NCBI RefSeq assembly: GCF_000317285.1
Contig: NZ_AJLN01000068.1
Coordinates: 1-64,000 of the forward strand
Reading direction: 5' to 3'
Source of the DNA: Chlorogloeopsis fritschii PCC 6912
GTDB lineage: Bacteria; Cyanobacteriota; Cyanobacteriia; Cyanobacteriales; Nostocaceae
DNA length: 64,000 bases
Shown here: piece by piece, positions 43,605-54,515 of the stretch
How positions within the stretch are numbered: the first letter of the stretch is position 1
Layout of the letters: each line of letters begins with the position of its first letter
Translations under genes and position numbers: made by a program
Notes under the pieces: generated by a model
What the model was told of the DNA's origin: nothing
Databases searched by the model: none
Seen by the model: only the letters and a program-made list of their open reading frames with translations

Positions 43605-46130
43605 ATGTTACGCATTCTTTTAATTGACGATAATCCTCACGATCGCCTACTCGTGATTCATGCCCTAGAAAAAGAATTTGCTGAACTTCAGGTACAGCAA
43701 ATTATTCACTTGGAAGAATTTGAGCAGGCATTGTCAAAAGGAGAATTTGACTTAGCAATCACCGACTATCAATTGCGATGGAATGATGGTTTGGCAGTTC
43801 TACGGTTAATTAAAAGCCGTTACCCCGATTGCCCCGTCATCATGTTTACCAACAGTGGCACCCAAGAAGTTGCAGTAGAAGCAATGAAATCAGGGTTGGA
43901 TGATTATGTAATTAAATCTCCCAGCCACTATGTGCGCCTACCTGCTGCTGTTCGTCTGGCACTAGAGCGAATTGAGACTCGACGTAAAGTAGCCGGGCTA
44001 GAGGTGCGCTTTCAAACTCTGCTCAATCAATTAGATGTAGGAGTTTATCGTCTTACAGCCGATGGAGCTTTACTAGAAGGTAATTCTGCATTTTTACATT
44101 TACTTGGTTTAAATTCATTAACGGAAATTCCAGAAAATCAAACGCTTGAGTATTATTTTCAGCCAGAAGACTATGCCGAACTTTTGCACCAACTCAAACA
44201 AGGCGGAAACGTTCGCGATCGCGAGATACAATTGCGTCGCACAGATGGTAGCGTGATTTGGGTGCGAATTAGCAAGACTTTTACCACCGTTGATGGCACT
44301 GTTGTAATTGACGGATTGATGGAGAATATCACCAAGCGCAAAGTAGCAGAAAAAGCACTGCGAGAAAGCGAAGCACGCTTTCGGTGGTTGTTTGAATCGA
44401 ATGCGATCGCTATAGCTTTTTGGGATATTAATGGCAATATCACTGAGGCAAATGACGCCTATCTGCAACTGATCGGCTACACGCGGCAGGAAATGTTCTT
44501 AGGAAAATTACGCTGGACAGATATTACCTCATCTGAAAGCCAAGATGTACAGCAGCAGATCATGGCGGAACTCAACCAGTATGGAGTGTCTGCTCCCAAA
44601 GAAAAATATTACATCCACAAAGCGGGGCATCACATTCCCGTTCTGATGGGCAGTGCTTTTCGAGTCGGCTCCCAATCTGATGGTATTACCTTTGTCATTG
44701 ATTTAACCGAACGCAAGCGCTCTGAGCAGGAGCGAGAAAATTTGCTGCAACGGGAACGAAGAGCACGCTCAGAAGCAGAAGCCGCAAACCGAATCAAAGA
44801 CGAATTTCTCGCCATTTTATCTCACGAGTTGCGATCGCCACTTAATCCGATTTTGGGCTGGACAAAATTACTTAGCACTCGCAAATTAGACGCAGCCAAA
44901 ACAGCGGAAGCCTTAGCAATTATTGAGCGCAATGCCAAGCTACAAGCTCAACTCATCGAAGATTTGCTGGATGTTTCTCAGATCCTGCGTGGGAAATTGA
45001 GCTTAAATATTTCCTCTGTAGATTTGGTTGAGGTAATCTCGGCAGCCTTAGATACTGTCCGTTTAGCAGCCCAAGCAAAAGCAATTGAAATTCACACTGT
45101 ATTTGAACCAAATATCGGGTTAGTTTTGGGAGATGAAACCCGCCTGCAACAAGTTGTCTGGAATTTACTCTCCAATGCCATCAAGTTCACTCCCCAAGGA
45201 GGGCGGGTTGAGGTTAGGTTGTCAAAAGGATTAGGGACTAGGGACAAACAAGAGGATAAGGAGCACCTGGTGCAAGGGGACAAGGGGAAGGATAGTGACT
45301 CACATCTTCTCCCCTTGTCGACGGACACTTTCCCCAACGGGGGGAACCCCCGCACGGAAGTGTCCTCCCCAACTCACCTTGTCCACGCCAGGTGCTACAA
45401 CGCGCTTAACCCGCGCAACGCACTGGCTCCCCCATCCTCTTCCCCCGATCCCCAATCCCCGATCGCTCACTATGCCCAAATCACTGTCACTGACACAGGA
45501 CAGGGAATTAACTCAGATTTTTTGCCCTACGTATTTGATTGTTTCCGTCAAGCAGATAGCAAAACTACCAGACAATTTGGCGGACTAGGACTTGGACTAG
45601 CAATTGTTAAACATCTAGTAGAAATGCACGGTGGCACAGTGAGGGCAGAAAGTCAAGGACAAGGACAGGGAGCAACTTTTACCGTGATGCTGCCACTCAT
45701 GACAGTGCAACCCCAAACACCTGAAGACAGCGAACAGTCTCAGAAGTCCCTTGATTTAAGCGGCGTTCGAGTCTTAGTCGTAGATGATGACGTTGATTCG
45801 CGAGAATTAGTTACTTTTGTGCTCGAAGAATATGGGGCACAAGTGACAGCAGTGACATCGGCTTTGGAAGCACTTCAGGCTGTGGTAAAGTCAAAACCGA
45901 ATGTCTTGGTTTTCGATATTGGTATGCCAGAAGTAGATGGCTATATGCTACTCCGTCAAATCAGAAGTTTGCCGCCCCAACAAGGGGGAGAGATTCCAGC
46001 GATCGCCCTAACAGCCTATGCCGGAGAAGTTGACAAACGCCAAGCTCTAGCAGCAGGTTTTCAAATGCATTTACCCAAACCAGTAGATCCAGCCGAGTTG
46101 GTAGGGGTGATAGCTAGTCTTGTATTATGA
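43605..46130 (+). CDS. Receiver-PAS-PAS-kinase-receiver hybrid with in-frame repeat insertion
   Basis: 841 residues. An N-terminal receiver (about 1-120; LLIDDNPHDR, Asp in LAITDYQLRWNDGL) is similar to the receiver of 41391-43007. Two PAS domains follow (about 140-250 and 260-375), then HisKA with His in SHELRSPLNPILGW, ATPase boxes LLSNAIKFTP, DTGQGIN, GLGLGLAIVKHLVE, and a C-terminal receiver (Asp in LVFDIGMPEVDGY). Residues about 542-622, inside the ATPase domain, translate a repeat-like stretch (45229-45470) rich in caaggggacaagg-type sequence. The frame remains open, but folding of the domain with an 80-residue insert is uncertain. The kinase core closely resembles that of 14080-17859. 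Confidence 0.88.
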   Translation: MLRILLIDDNPHDRLLVIHALEKEFAELQVQQIIHLEEFEQALSKGEFDLAITDYQLRWNDGLAVLRLIKSRYPDCPVIMFTNSGTQEVAVEAMKSGLDDYVIKSPSHYVRLPAAVRLALERIETRRKVAGLEVRFQTLLNQLDVGVYRLTADGALLEGNSAFLHLLGLNSLTEIPENQTLEYYFQPEDYAELLHQLKQGGNVRDREIQLRRTDGSVIWVRISKTFTTVDGTVVIDGLMENITKRKVAEKALRESEARFRWLFESNAIAIAFWDINGNITEANDAYLQLIGYTRQEMFLGKLRWTDITSSESQDVQQQIMAELNQYGVSAPKEKYYIHKAGHHIPVLMGSAFRVGSQSDGITFVIDLTERKRSEQERENLLQRERRARSEAEAANRIKDEFLAILSHELRSPLNPILGWTKLLSTRKLDAAKTAEALAIIERNAKLQAQLIEDLLDVSQILRGKLSLNISSVDLVEVISAALDTVRLAAQAKAIEIHTVFEPNIGLVLGDETRLQQVVWNLLSNAIKFTPQGGRVEVRLSKGLGTRDKQEDKEHLVQGDKGKDSDSHLLPLSTDTFPNGGNPRTEVSSPTHLVHARCYNALNPRNALAPPSSSPDPQSPIAHYAQITVTDTGQGINSDFLPYVFDCFRQADSKTTRQFGGLGLGLAIVKHLVEMHGGTVRAESQGQGQGATFTVMLPLMTVQPQTPEDSEQSQKSLDLSGVRVLVVDDDVDSRELVTFVLEEYGAQVTAVTSALEALQAVVKSKPNVLVFDIGMPEVDGYMLLRQIRSLPPQQGGEIPAIALTAYAGEVDKRQALAAGFQMHLPKPVDPAELVGVIASLVL

Positions 46131-46149
46131 ATGACGATATTTCTTTATC

Positions 46150-47022
46150 ATGTCTATTGATCTCATCTCAAAATATAAATGCTTTAATGGTCAAGTTGGT
46201 TTCTACAGTCATCTGTCTTCTAGCTGTAACGCACAAATGCGCTTTGCTGTCTACGAACCACCGCAAGCTAGTCATGAATCAGTGCCTGTTCTTTATTTTC
46301 TTTCTGGCTTAACTTGCACAGAAGAGAATTTTATGGTGAAGGCGGGAGCACAGCGTTTTGCAGCCAAATATGGCTTGATGTTAGTAGTACCAGATACAAG
46401 TCCCCGCAATACGGGAATTTTAGGTGAGGATGACGAATGGGATTTTGGCACGGGTGCTGGCTTTTATGTGGATGCTATAACCCAACCGTGGGCGTCACAC
46501 TACCAAATGTACAGCTACGTTGTCCACGAGTTACCCACCGCGATCGCCGAAAATTTCCCAGCTAATCTAGACAGACAAGGCATTTTCGGTCATTCTATGG
46601 GTGGACATGGGGCACTCATCTGTGCAATGCGAAATCAAGAGCAATATAAATCGGTTTCAGCCTTTGCACCTATTGCTGCACCGATGCGTAGTCCTTGGGG
46701 ACAAAAGGCATTCAGCCGTTATCTGGGTGAAGAACGAGAAACTTGGCGTGCTTACGATGCCAGTGAATTAATTAAGCAAGTTGGCTATCACAGTCCAATT
46801 CTGATCGATCAAGGAACTACTGATAAATTTTTAGCAGAGCAATTATTGGTGGAAGCCTTTGAACAAGCTTGCCAGGAAGTTAATCAGCCTCTAAATCTGC
46901 GTTACCAAGAAGGCTACGATCACAGTTATTACTTTATCGCTTCCTTTATTGAGGATCATATTCGGCATCATGCGATCGCTCTACTTCAATCTAGCCCTGT
47001 AGATTCTAATTATCAGCTTTGA
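46150..47022 (+). CDS. fghA: S-formylglutathione hydrolase
   Basis: A 290-residue alpha/beta hydrolase of the esterase D family. The oxyanion part is VLYFLSGLTCTEENFMVKAG, the nucleophile Ser lies in FGHSMGGHGAL, and the catalytic His in YDHSYYFIASF; the phrase DTSPRNTGILGEDDEWDFGT is family-specific. It hydrolyses S-formylglutathione to formate and glutathione in formaldehyde detoxification. The usual partner (glutathione-dependent formaldehyde dehydrogenase) is not in the window. It starts 19 bases after the hybrid kinase gene. Confidence 0.93.
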   Translation: MSIDLISKYKCFNGQVGFYSHLSSSCNAQMRFAVYEPPQASHESVPVLYFLSGLTCTEENFMVKAGAQRFAAKYGLMLVVPDTSPRNTGILGEDDEWDFGTGAGFYVDAITQPWASHYQMYSYVVHELPTAIAENFPANLDRQGIFGHSMGGHGALICAMRNQEQYKSVSAFAPIAAPMRSPWGQKAFSRYLGEERETWRAYDASELIKQVGYHSPILIDQGTTDKFLAEQLLVEAFEQACQEVNQPLNLRYQEGYDHSYYFIASFIEDHIRHHAIALLQSSPVDSNYQL

Positions 47023-47739
47023 GTTTTAGCAATTTAAAATCAAGCCTATCAGTCAGTCGGCGAAAATAAACCAAACTATGTTACGAAAAACAAATATGCT
47101 TGAAAGCTTTACCAATGACAAATGACAAAGCGCAAAGTCTTAGATGTCAGAACTTTGTAAGAGAGGACAAATGACGACCTTAAGCAGTTAGCTTTATTTG
47201 TACCATCCTAATTAAACTGCTCTTTGCTCTGATGAGTACAAGAGCTACTGTTTGTGTTATGAGTTGATGACTTAATTTTTAGTTAATTATAAATTTTTAG
47301 TTGTCAAATCTATTTGCAAATAGTAGAGGAATACCAACTACCAATTCGGCGATTAACTATATCAAAGATATGTCAGTTTGTCTAGTCTGGCACTTCTGTA
47401 ATTCTTTTACTGTAAAGTATTTGGCGAATATTTTCTATTATTTAACAAAAATTAATAAACTAAAAAATATTTTAAAACAACGTCAATAAATTTGAGGAAG
47501 ACAGTTAGTAAAATCTGCAAAAAAAGACGGATGATTGTTGTTAGCGTTGAAAATTAAAAGCCAAAAATTGCAAAGTATTTTTCTCAATCATTTGTTGCAA
47601 CTTGAAGTGATGATTCAATTAATTAGGTGACAAATAACGTTATAATGTCACCCTTAGCCATTAGTCAAAAGTAAAAACATTGCTGGACTAATGATTCAGT
47701 CCTGACTAGTAAACTAACAACACTAAACAAACAATAATT
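47023..47739. other. Intergenic region, 717 bp
   Basis: AT-rich. It includes short repeats of the accaatgacaaatgac type near 47110 and 47170 and a small inverted repeat GGACT/AGTCC around 47683-47702, just before the phosphorylase gene. A 62-codon frame at 47301-47489 has no ribosome-binding site and an AT-driven composition. I see no RNA gene. Confidence 0.5.
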
Positions 47740-49947
47740 ATGACTAAAAGCATGAGTGCGGCACTGCGCTTGCGTGAGAAATTACCTTTCCCACTACAGC
47801 GTTTAGCAGATTTAGCTTACAATTACTGGTGGTCTTGGACAAGCGATCGCATTGCCCTATTCCAAACCATTGATCCTCAAGAATGGGAACGCTGCGGACA
47901 CAATCCAGTCGCAATACTAGAATCAGCAACATACGAACGCCTCACTCAACTAGCAGAAGATCCGTTTTATCTCAAACAAATTTCCGCCCTTGGCAGAGAG
48001 TTTGACGAATATATGATGCAGAGTAATACTTGGGTGAGTCGGGTAGCACCGCAAGTTTCCGCCGCACATCCCATAGCTTACTTCTGCGCCGAATTTGGCA
48101 TCCATGAATCTCTTCCCGTCTACTCTGGGGGTTTGGGCATCCTTGCAGGCGATCACCTCAAATCTGCATCAGACTTAGGCGTACCGATGGTGGGGATCGG
48201 CTTACTTTATCGCCAAGGTTACTTTCGGCAGCGCTTGAATCGTAGCGGTTGGCAAGAGGATTACTACGTAGACAATCCTTTCCACCGGATGCCCTTGGAA
48301 TTAATCAAAAATGAGCAAGGGGAAGCGCTTACCATTGAATTAGAAATTCGCCAGCGCCAGGTGAAAGTGCAAATTTGGCAAGTGCAAGTCGGGCGAGTCA
48401 CCCTTTATTTGTTGGATAGCGATCGCCACGACAACGATCCCATCGATCGCTGGCTCACTGGGCATCTCTACGGTGGTAACCAAGAAACCCGCATTGCTCA
48501 AGAAGTTGTGTTGGGAATTGGTGGTGTTCGCGCCCTTAAAGCTTTAAATATTCAACCATCCGTTTATCACCTCAACGAAGGACACGCTGCCTTCTGCACC
48601 TTAGAAATTGCTCGCCAAAAAATTGAGCAGACAGGCAAATCCTTCTACGATATCGAAGCCGATGTCCGCAAGCAGTGTGTATTTACCACCCACACACCCG
48701 TTCCTGCCGGGCATGACGTCTTCTCTCCCGACTTAATCGACTCCTTCTTTGCCCACTACTGGGCACAATTGCGTCTTTCCCGCCAACAATTTTTGGCATT
48801 AGGCGCACGCCGACTTGGCGATCCTTGGGAACCCTTTGGCATGACTGTTTTAGCACTGCGGATGTGTCGTACTTCCAATGGTGTCAGCGAATTGCACGGA
48901 CGAGTTTCCCGCCAGATGTGGACAGTTCTCTATCCCAATCGCTCCGAAGACAATGTTCCGATTGGTTACATTACCAATGGCGTTCATGCACCCACTTGGA
49001 CTGCTCCTTTAATGGCAGATTTATACAATCAGTATTTGGGAGCAGATTGGAAAACTCGTGCTGTCGATCCCCAAATGTGGGAGAAGGTAGAAGATATTCC
49101 CAACGCAGAATTGTGGTGGCGACATCAAATTCTCAAAGAAAGGCTAGTTGCCCATACCCGCCATAAAGTAAAAATAGCCAGAGAAGGGCGAGGTGAAGAA
49201 TACGAAAGAATTCAAGCTATCAACACCCTACTAGATCCAAAAGCCTTAACCATCGGATTTGCCAGACGTTTTTCGCCCTACAAACGCGGACATTTACTAC
49301 TGCGGGATCTCGATCGCGCTCTACGGATTTTTGGCAATAGCGATCGCCCAGTCCAAATTGTCTTCTCCGGCAAAGCTCATCCCGCCGATGAAGAAGGCAA
49401 GCGGATCATTCAACGCTTGATGGAGTGGTGCAGACATCCAGCGATCGTCAACCGTGTCGCTTTTATCGAAGACTACGACATCTACACTGCTACCAAACTT
49501 GTGCAAGGCGTTGATGTTTGGTTAAACAATCCCCGTCGCCCCCTTGAAGCATCTGGCACCAGCGGACAAAAAGTCTGCTTTAACGGTGGTATAAATTGCA
49601 GCGTTCTCGATGGCTGGTGGTGCGAAGGCTATCAAGCTGATGCCAACGGCAAAGGTATTAACGGCTGGGCTATTGGCGAAGATGCCCACACTAGCGATCA
49701 GGAATTACAAGACCGGATTGATTCGGAATCATTGTATCAATTGTTAGAGGAGGAAATAGTTCCCCTCTACTACAATCAAGATGAAAAAGGCATTCCCCAC
49801 GGTTGGGTGCAAATGATGAAGGCTTCAATTAAGACAAATGCACCCCTATTTAACACTGACAGAATGATTGCCGATTACGTTTCTCAGGTGTATGTGCCAG
49901 AAATTTCTGTGGCAGTGCCACCGATTTTAGCGAAAGTTTCTGTGTAA
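47740..49947 (+). CDS. glgP: Alpha-glucan (glycogen) phosphorylase family protein
   Basis: 735 residues. The N terminus shows the DUF3417-type leader (LADLAYNYWWSWTSDRIALF), then AYFCAEFGIHESLPVYSGGL-GILAGDH, the HLNEGHAAF segment, TTHTPVPAGHD, and the phosphate/PLP region FARRFSPYKRGHLL and EASGTSGQKVCFNGG. These mark the TIGR02094-type phosphorylases. It releases glucose-1-phosphate from glycogen in the cytoplasm. No other glycogen gene is adjacent. It is monocistronic, with its own terminator. Confidence 0.88.
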   Translation: MTKSMSAALRLREKLPFPLQRLADLAYNYWWSWTSDRIALFQTIDPQEWERCGHNPVAILESATYERLTQLAEDPFYLKQISALGREFDEYMMQSNTWVSRVAPQVSAAHPIAYFCAEFGIHESLPVYSGGLGILAGDHLKSASDLGVPMVGIGLLYRQGYFRQRLNRSGWQEDYYVDNPFHRMPLELIKNEQGEALTIELEIRQRQVKVQIWQVQVGRVTLYLLDSDRHDNDPIDRWLTGHLYGGNQETRIAQEVVLGIGGVRALKALNIQPSVYHLNEGHAAFCTLEIARQKIEQTGKSFYDIEADVRKQCVFTTHTPVPAGHDVFSPDLIDSFFAHYWAQLRLSRQQFLALGARRLGDPWEPFGMTVLALRMCRTSNGVSELHGRVSRQMWTVLYPNRSEDNVPIGYITNGVHAPTWTAPLMADLYNQYLGADWKTRAVDPQMWEKVEDIPNAELWWRHQILKERLVAHTRHKVKIAREGRGEEYERIQAINTLLDPKALTIGFARRFSPYKRGHLLLRDLDRALRIFGNSDRPVQIVFSGKAHPADEEGKRIIQRLMEWCRHPAIVNRVAFIEDYDIYTATKLVQGVDVWLNNPRRPLEASGTSGQKVCFNGGINCSVLDGWWCEGYQADANGKGINGWAIGEDAHTSDQELQDRIDSESLYQLLEEEIVPLYYNQDEKGIPHGWVQMMKASIKTNAPLFNTDRMIADYVSQVYVPEISVAVPPILAKVSV

Positions 49948-49972
49948 AGGTTGGATAAAATTTATGCGCTTA

Positions 49973-49999
49973 GGGTGGGCGTTTTGCCTGCCCTTTTTT
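49973..49999 (+). terminator. Terminator after the phosphorylase gene
   Basis: GGGTGGGC (49973-49980) pairs with GCCTGCCC (49986-49993), including two G-T pairs, with a 5-base loop and six T's. Confidence 0.65.
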
Positions 50000-50068
50000 G
50001 CTATCCCAATTTGTAGTAATGGGCGTACTCCCAAGGAGCCGCCCAAACAGCGATCGCATTTAAAAAAG

Positions 50069-51286
<1,218 letters not shown>

Positions 51287-51310
51287 CTAGCCAAATTTTA
51301 ACGGCATAAC

Positions 51311-52177
51311 ATGGGCAGTATCTGGGAACTCGATTTTTACTCCCGTCCGATTCTGGACGAAAATCAGAAAAAAGTTTGGGAAGTCTTAGTGTGCGAAACT
51401 CCTTTGGATACCCGTACAAATGTTGATTCATTGTTTCGCTATGCTAAATATTGCCCCAGTACCCAGGTAAATTCGGCATGGTTGCGGACGGCTCTACAAG
51501 AGGCAATTGACAAAAAAGGAGAAGCACCAATTAGAATTCGCTTTTTCCGTCGGCAAATGAATAATATGATTACTAAAGCCTGCCAGGACATTGGTGTTCC
51601 GGCACAACCAAGCCGTCGAACTTTGGTACTCAACCAATGGCTGCAACAACGGATGGAAGAAGTTTATCCGCAAGAGGAAGGATATCAAGCAGGGGCTAAT
51701 CCTTCGGTGCGTTTGGAAGCCCCTTTAGCCCAACGCCTACCCGACGCTTTGGAAGGACAACAGTTAGGATTTGTGACTTTACAAGCTTCGGAATTTACGG
51801 ATATGTCAGAGTGGGAAATTAGCTTTGGTGAAGGATTTCCCTTAGAGTTGGTGAATATTTCTCCCCAAACTCCCATTCCTGGTGTTTTGATTTTCTCACC
51901 GAGAGCGTTGCCTTTGGCTGCCTGGATGTCTGGTTTAGATTTAGCATGGTTGAAATTTGACAGCAATCGCCAGGGGGGAAGACTACTTTTAGAAACTGGG
52001 GCAACTGAAAGCTGGATTTTAGCCAATATCAAAAACCCGCAAATGCTTACCCAAGCTCAAGACTTTGAACAAGCCAAGCAAAAAGCTAATGGCGTACATT
52101 TTATCGGGGTGCAATACAATCCCCAAGCAGAATCTTTTGCAGGGTTTTGGCTGTTGTGTGAGATCAATCTAACTTGA
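51311..52177 (+). CDS. Tab2/Atab2 family RNA-binding protein
   Basis: A 288-residue cyanobacterial homologue of Tab2 (Chlamydomonas) and ATAB2 (Arabidopsis), formerly DUF1092. Characteristic phrases: WELDFYSRPILDENQKKVWE at the start, IRFFRRQMNNMITKACQDIG in the middle, and RPLAAWMSGLDL-like RALPLAAWMSGLDLAWLKF. In plastids these proteins bind RNA and are needed for translation of photosystem I (and in Arabidopsis also II) mRNAs. The bacterial role is unproven. It shares a 279-base divergent promoter region with por. Confidence 0.9.
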   Translation: MGSIWELDFYSRPILDENQKKVWEVLVCETPLDTRTNVDSLFRYAKYCPSTQVNSAWLRTALQEAIDKKGEAPIRIRFFRRQMNNMITKACQDIGVPAQPSRRTLVLNQWLQQRMEEVYPQEEGYQAGANPSVRLEAPLAQRLPDALEGQQLGFVTLQASEFTDMSEWEISFGEGFPLELVNISPQTPIPGVLIFSPRALPLAAWMSGLDLAWLKFDSNRQGGRLLLETGATESWILANIKNPQMLTQAQDFEQAKQKANGVHFIGVQYNPQAESFAGFWLLCEINLT

Positions 52178-52397
52178 AAGAGGGAACAGGGAACTCTTAA
52201 CAGGGAACAGATATACTTGTGCCCAAACTGAGCGTGAATGGTTGTCTTGACACTCTGTTCTATGTCGAAGCACATCCACACTTTAATGGTTTCAAACTGC
52301 GTGCCATTTCCTATTAAAGTGAATTGGGGATTAGCTAATGGCTAATTCGCGCCTCGTGCAATTAACCATTAGCTATTAGCTATTAGCAATAAAAAAT

Positions 52398-53711
52398 ATG
52401 GTGTCTAAAAAGTTACCAAAAGATACACTAGCAGAACAATTACTAGAACTTGCCTTAAAATCTGGTGCAGAAGTTGCCGAAGTGTATCAGTCGCGATCGC
52501 TATCTCGACCGGTATTTTTTGAGGCAAATCGTCTCAAACAGCTAGAAACCAATCAGTCTGAAGGCACGGCGTTGCGGCTGTGGTGTAACGGAAGCCCAGG
52601 ATTAGCGGTGGCTTACGGAAATGTGGAACCGCAGGCGATCGTGGAACGTGCTTTAGCTTTAAGCCAATTGAACCAACCAGAAGATGTGGAACTTGGCAGT
52701 AACTTTCAGCCTGCCTACCCAGACTTAGGAGCAGAGGTGCCAGTAGAGAAACTGGTGGAGTGGGGGAAAGAAACGATCGCTCTGATTCGTGATATTTACC
52801 CAGAAGTTCTTTGTAACGGTGACTGGGAATGTGACGTTGAAACTACTAGACTTGTTAATAGCAAAGGTTTAGATTGCTACTACACAGACACTACTCTGAG
52901 CTGCTATATCTCCGCAGAATGGGTACGGGGTGATGATTTTTTAAATGTTTCTGATGGCGAAACCGAACGTGGCAATCTCCAACCCAATAAACTGGCTCAC
53001 CAAATTTTACAACGCCTAGCTTGGGCACAAGAAAACGTTTCTCTCAAAAGCGGTCGTTCCAGCGTGTTGTTTACTTCTAAAGCGGCTGATATGCTTTGGG
53101 GTACTATCCAAGCCGCATTAAATGGTAAGCGAGTTTTGGAAAAAGCATCTCCTTGGGCGGAACGGATTGGCAAACAGGTAGTTTCCCCCTCCCTTACCCT
53201 ATATCAAGATCCTGAAGCAGGGCCTTACAGCTGTCCCTTTGATGACGAAGGCACCCCAACTCAGCCCTTAGTGTTTATTGAAAACGGAGTGTTGCAAAAT
53301 TTTTATTGCGATCGCACTACCGGAAAGCAGCTTAAAATTCCTTCCACTGGTAATGGTTTTCGTCCTGGTTTAGGTAGCTATCCCACCCCTGGTTTATTTA
53401 ATTTCCTGCTTCAACCCGGTTCGGGAACCCTACAAGAATTGATTCAACAATTAGACGATGGCTTGATTGTGGATCAAATGCTAGGCGGTGGTAGTGGTAT
53501 TTCTGGTGACTTTTCCATCAACGTAGATTTAGGATACCGCGTCAAAAATGGTCAGGTAATCGGGCGTGTAAAGGATACAATGGTAGCTGGTAATGTCTAC
53601 ACAGCTCTCAAACAATTGGTTAAATTGGGTGGAGATGCTGATTGGAACGGTTCTTGTTATACCCCGTCTTTGATTGTGGAAGGACTATCTACCACAGGCA
53701 AAAACAATTAA
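52398..53711 (+). CDS. TldE/PmbA-type metalloprotease-like protein
   Basis: A 437-residue member of the TldD/PmbA family, here the subunit without the HExxxH zinc site. Typical phrases: LKSGAEVAEVYQSRSLSRPV, GTALRLWCNGSPGLAVAYGN, YSCPFDDEGTPTQPLVFIE-N, GNVYTALKQLVKLGGDADWN. The partner TldD, which holds the zinc, is not next to it, as is common in cyanobacteria. Together they clip peptides or precursors. The spacer before it (52178-52397) holds short tagctattagc repeats and no gene. Confidence 0.9.
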   Translation: MVSKKLPKDTLAEQLLELALKSGAEVAEVYQSRSLSRPVFFEANRLKQLETNQSEGTALRLWCNGSPGLAVAYGNVEPQAIVERALALSQLNQPEDVELGSNFQPAYPDLGAEVPVEKLVEWGKETIALIRDIYPEVLCNGDWECDVETTRLVNSKGLDCYYTDTTLSCYISAEWVRGDDFLNVSDGETERGNLQPNKLAHQILQRLAWAQENVSLKSGRSSVLFTSKAADMLWGTIQAALNGKRVLEKASPWAERIGKQVVSPSLTLYQDPEAGPYSCPFDDEGTPTQPLVFIENGVLQNFYCDRTTGKQLKIPSTGNGFRPGLGSYPTPGLFNFLLQPGSGTLQELIQQLDDGLIVDQMLGGGSGISGDFSINVDLGYRVKNGQVIGRVKDTMVAGNVYTALKQLVKLGGDADWNGSCYTPSLIVEGLSTTGKNN

Positions 53712-53748
53712 ATAATTAGCAATAAAAAATTAATAATTGTTCCTAAAT

Positions 53749-54459
53749 ATGGAAGTTTCAAGTCATAGCCAGGATGGCATTCAGCTTGATAGGGTAGTTT
53801 TTTTTGGACGTACTTTGTCAGAATATACCAAATTTTTTGACCTTGACTTATCCCAATGGGAAGGTTGCAAAATTTTGGATTGCCCATCAGGTGCGGCTTC
53901 TTTTGTCGCAGAAGCTAATAATATGGGCATTCATGCTGTAGCTTGCGATTTGTTATTTAATCTTGATGAAACTGTTTTGTTTGATAAAGGCAAGGCAGAT
54001 TTTGAACACGTTGTGGAGAGAGTTGCTCTAGTTCCACAATTCTACAATTGGGAATTTTATGGAGGGTTAGAGGGATTTAAAAAATATAGAAAGCTTGCCT
54101 TTCAACGTTTTTCTCAAGATTATACAATAGGGAAAAAAGCAGGACGTTACATCGCGGCAGAATTACCAAAATTACCTTTTGCCGATCAAAGCTTTGATTT
54201 AGTTCTCAGTGGTCATTTTTTATTTCTTTATAGTGATGAATTTGATTACAAATTTCATTTAAATTCTATTTTGGAATTGTATAGAGTTTGTTCGCAAGAA
54301 GTTAGAATTTATCCCCTACAAGGTAAAAATGCCAAGCTTTATCCATTATTAGATAATTTAATTTCAGACTTGAAATCTGTAGGAATTACAACCGAAATTG
54401 TTAAAGTTAACTGGGAATTTCAAAAGGGTAGCAATCAGATGCTGCACTTAATTCGTTAA
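53749..54459 (+). CDS. SAM-dependent methyltransferase-like protein
   Basis: 236 residues from the ATG at 53749; a TTG 12 bases upstream is in frame. SAM-binding motif I is weak (KILDCPSGAASFVAEANNMG), but followed by AVACDLLF and a late acidic strand FADQSFDLVLSGHFLFLYSD typical of class I methyltransferases. The second half (EVRIYPLQGKNAKLYPLLDN) contains no usual motif. Substrate unknown. It lies 37 bases after the TldE gene and 56 before the transporter gene, so it may belong to one transcript. Confidence 0.75.
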   Translation: MEVSSHSQDGIQLDRVVFFGRTLSEYTKFFDLDLSQWEGCKILDCPSGAASFVAEANNMGIHAVACDLLFNLDETVLFDKGKADFEHVVERVALVPQFYNWEFYGGLEGFKKYRKLAFQRFSQDYTIGKKAGRYIAAELPKLPFADQSFDLVLSGHFLFLYSDEFDYKFHLNSILELYRVCSQEVRIYPLQGKNAKLYPLLDNLISDLKSVGITTEIVKVNWEFQKGSNQMLHLIR

Positions 54460-54515
54460 CAGTGATCAGAACCTTTTGTAGAAAAATAATTTTTAATTTT
54501 TAATTTTTAATTGTT

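Noticed and set aside
47301-47489. 62-codon plus-strand frame before the phosphorylase gene
   Set aside because: AT-driven composition, no ribosome-binding site.
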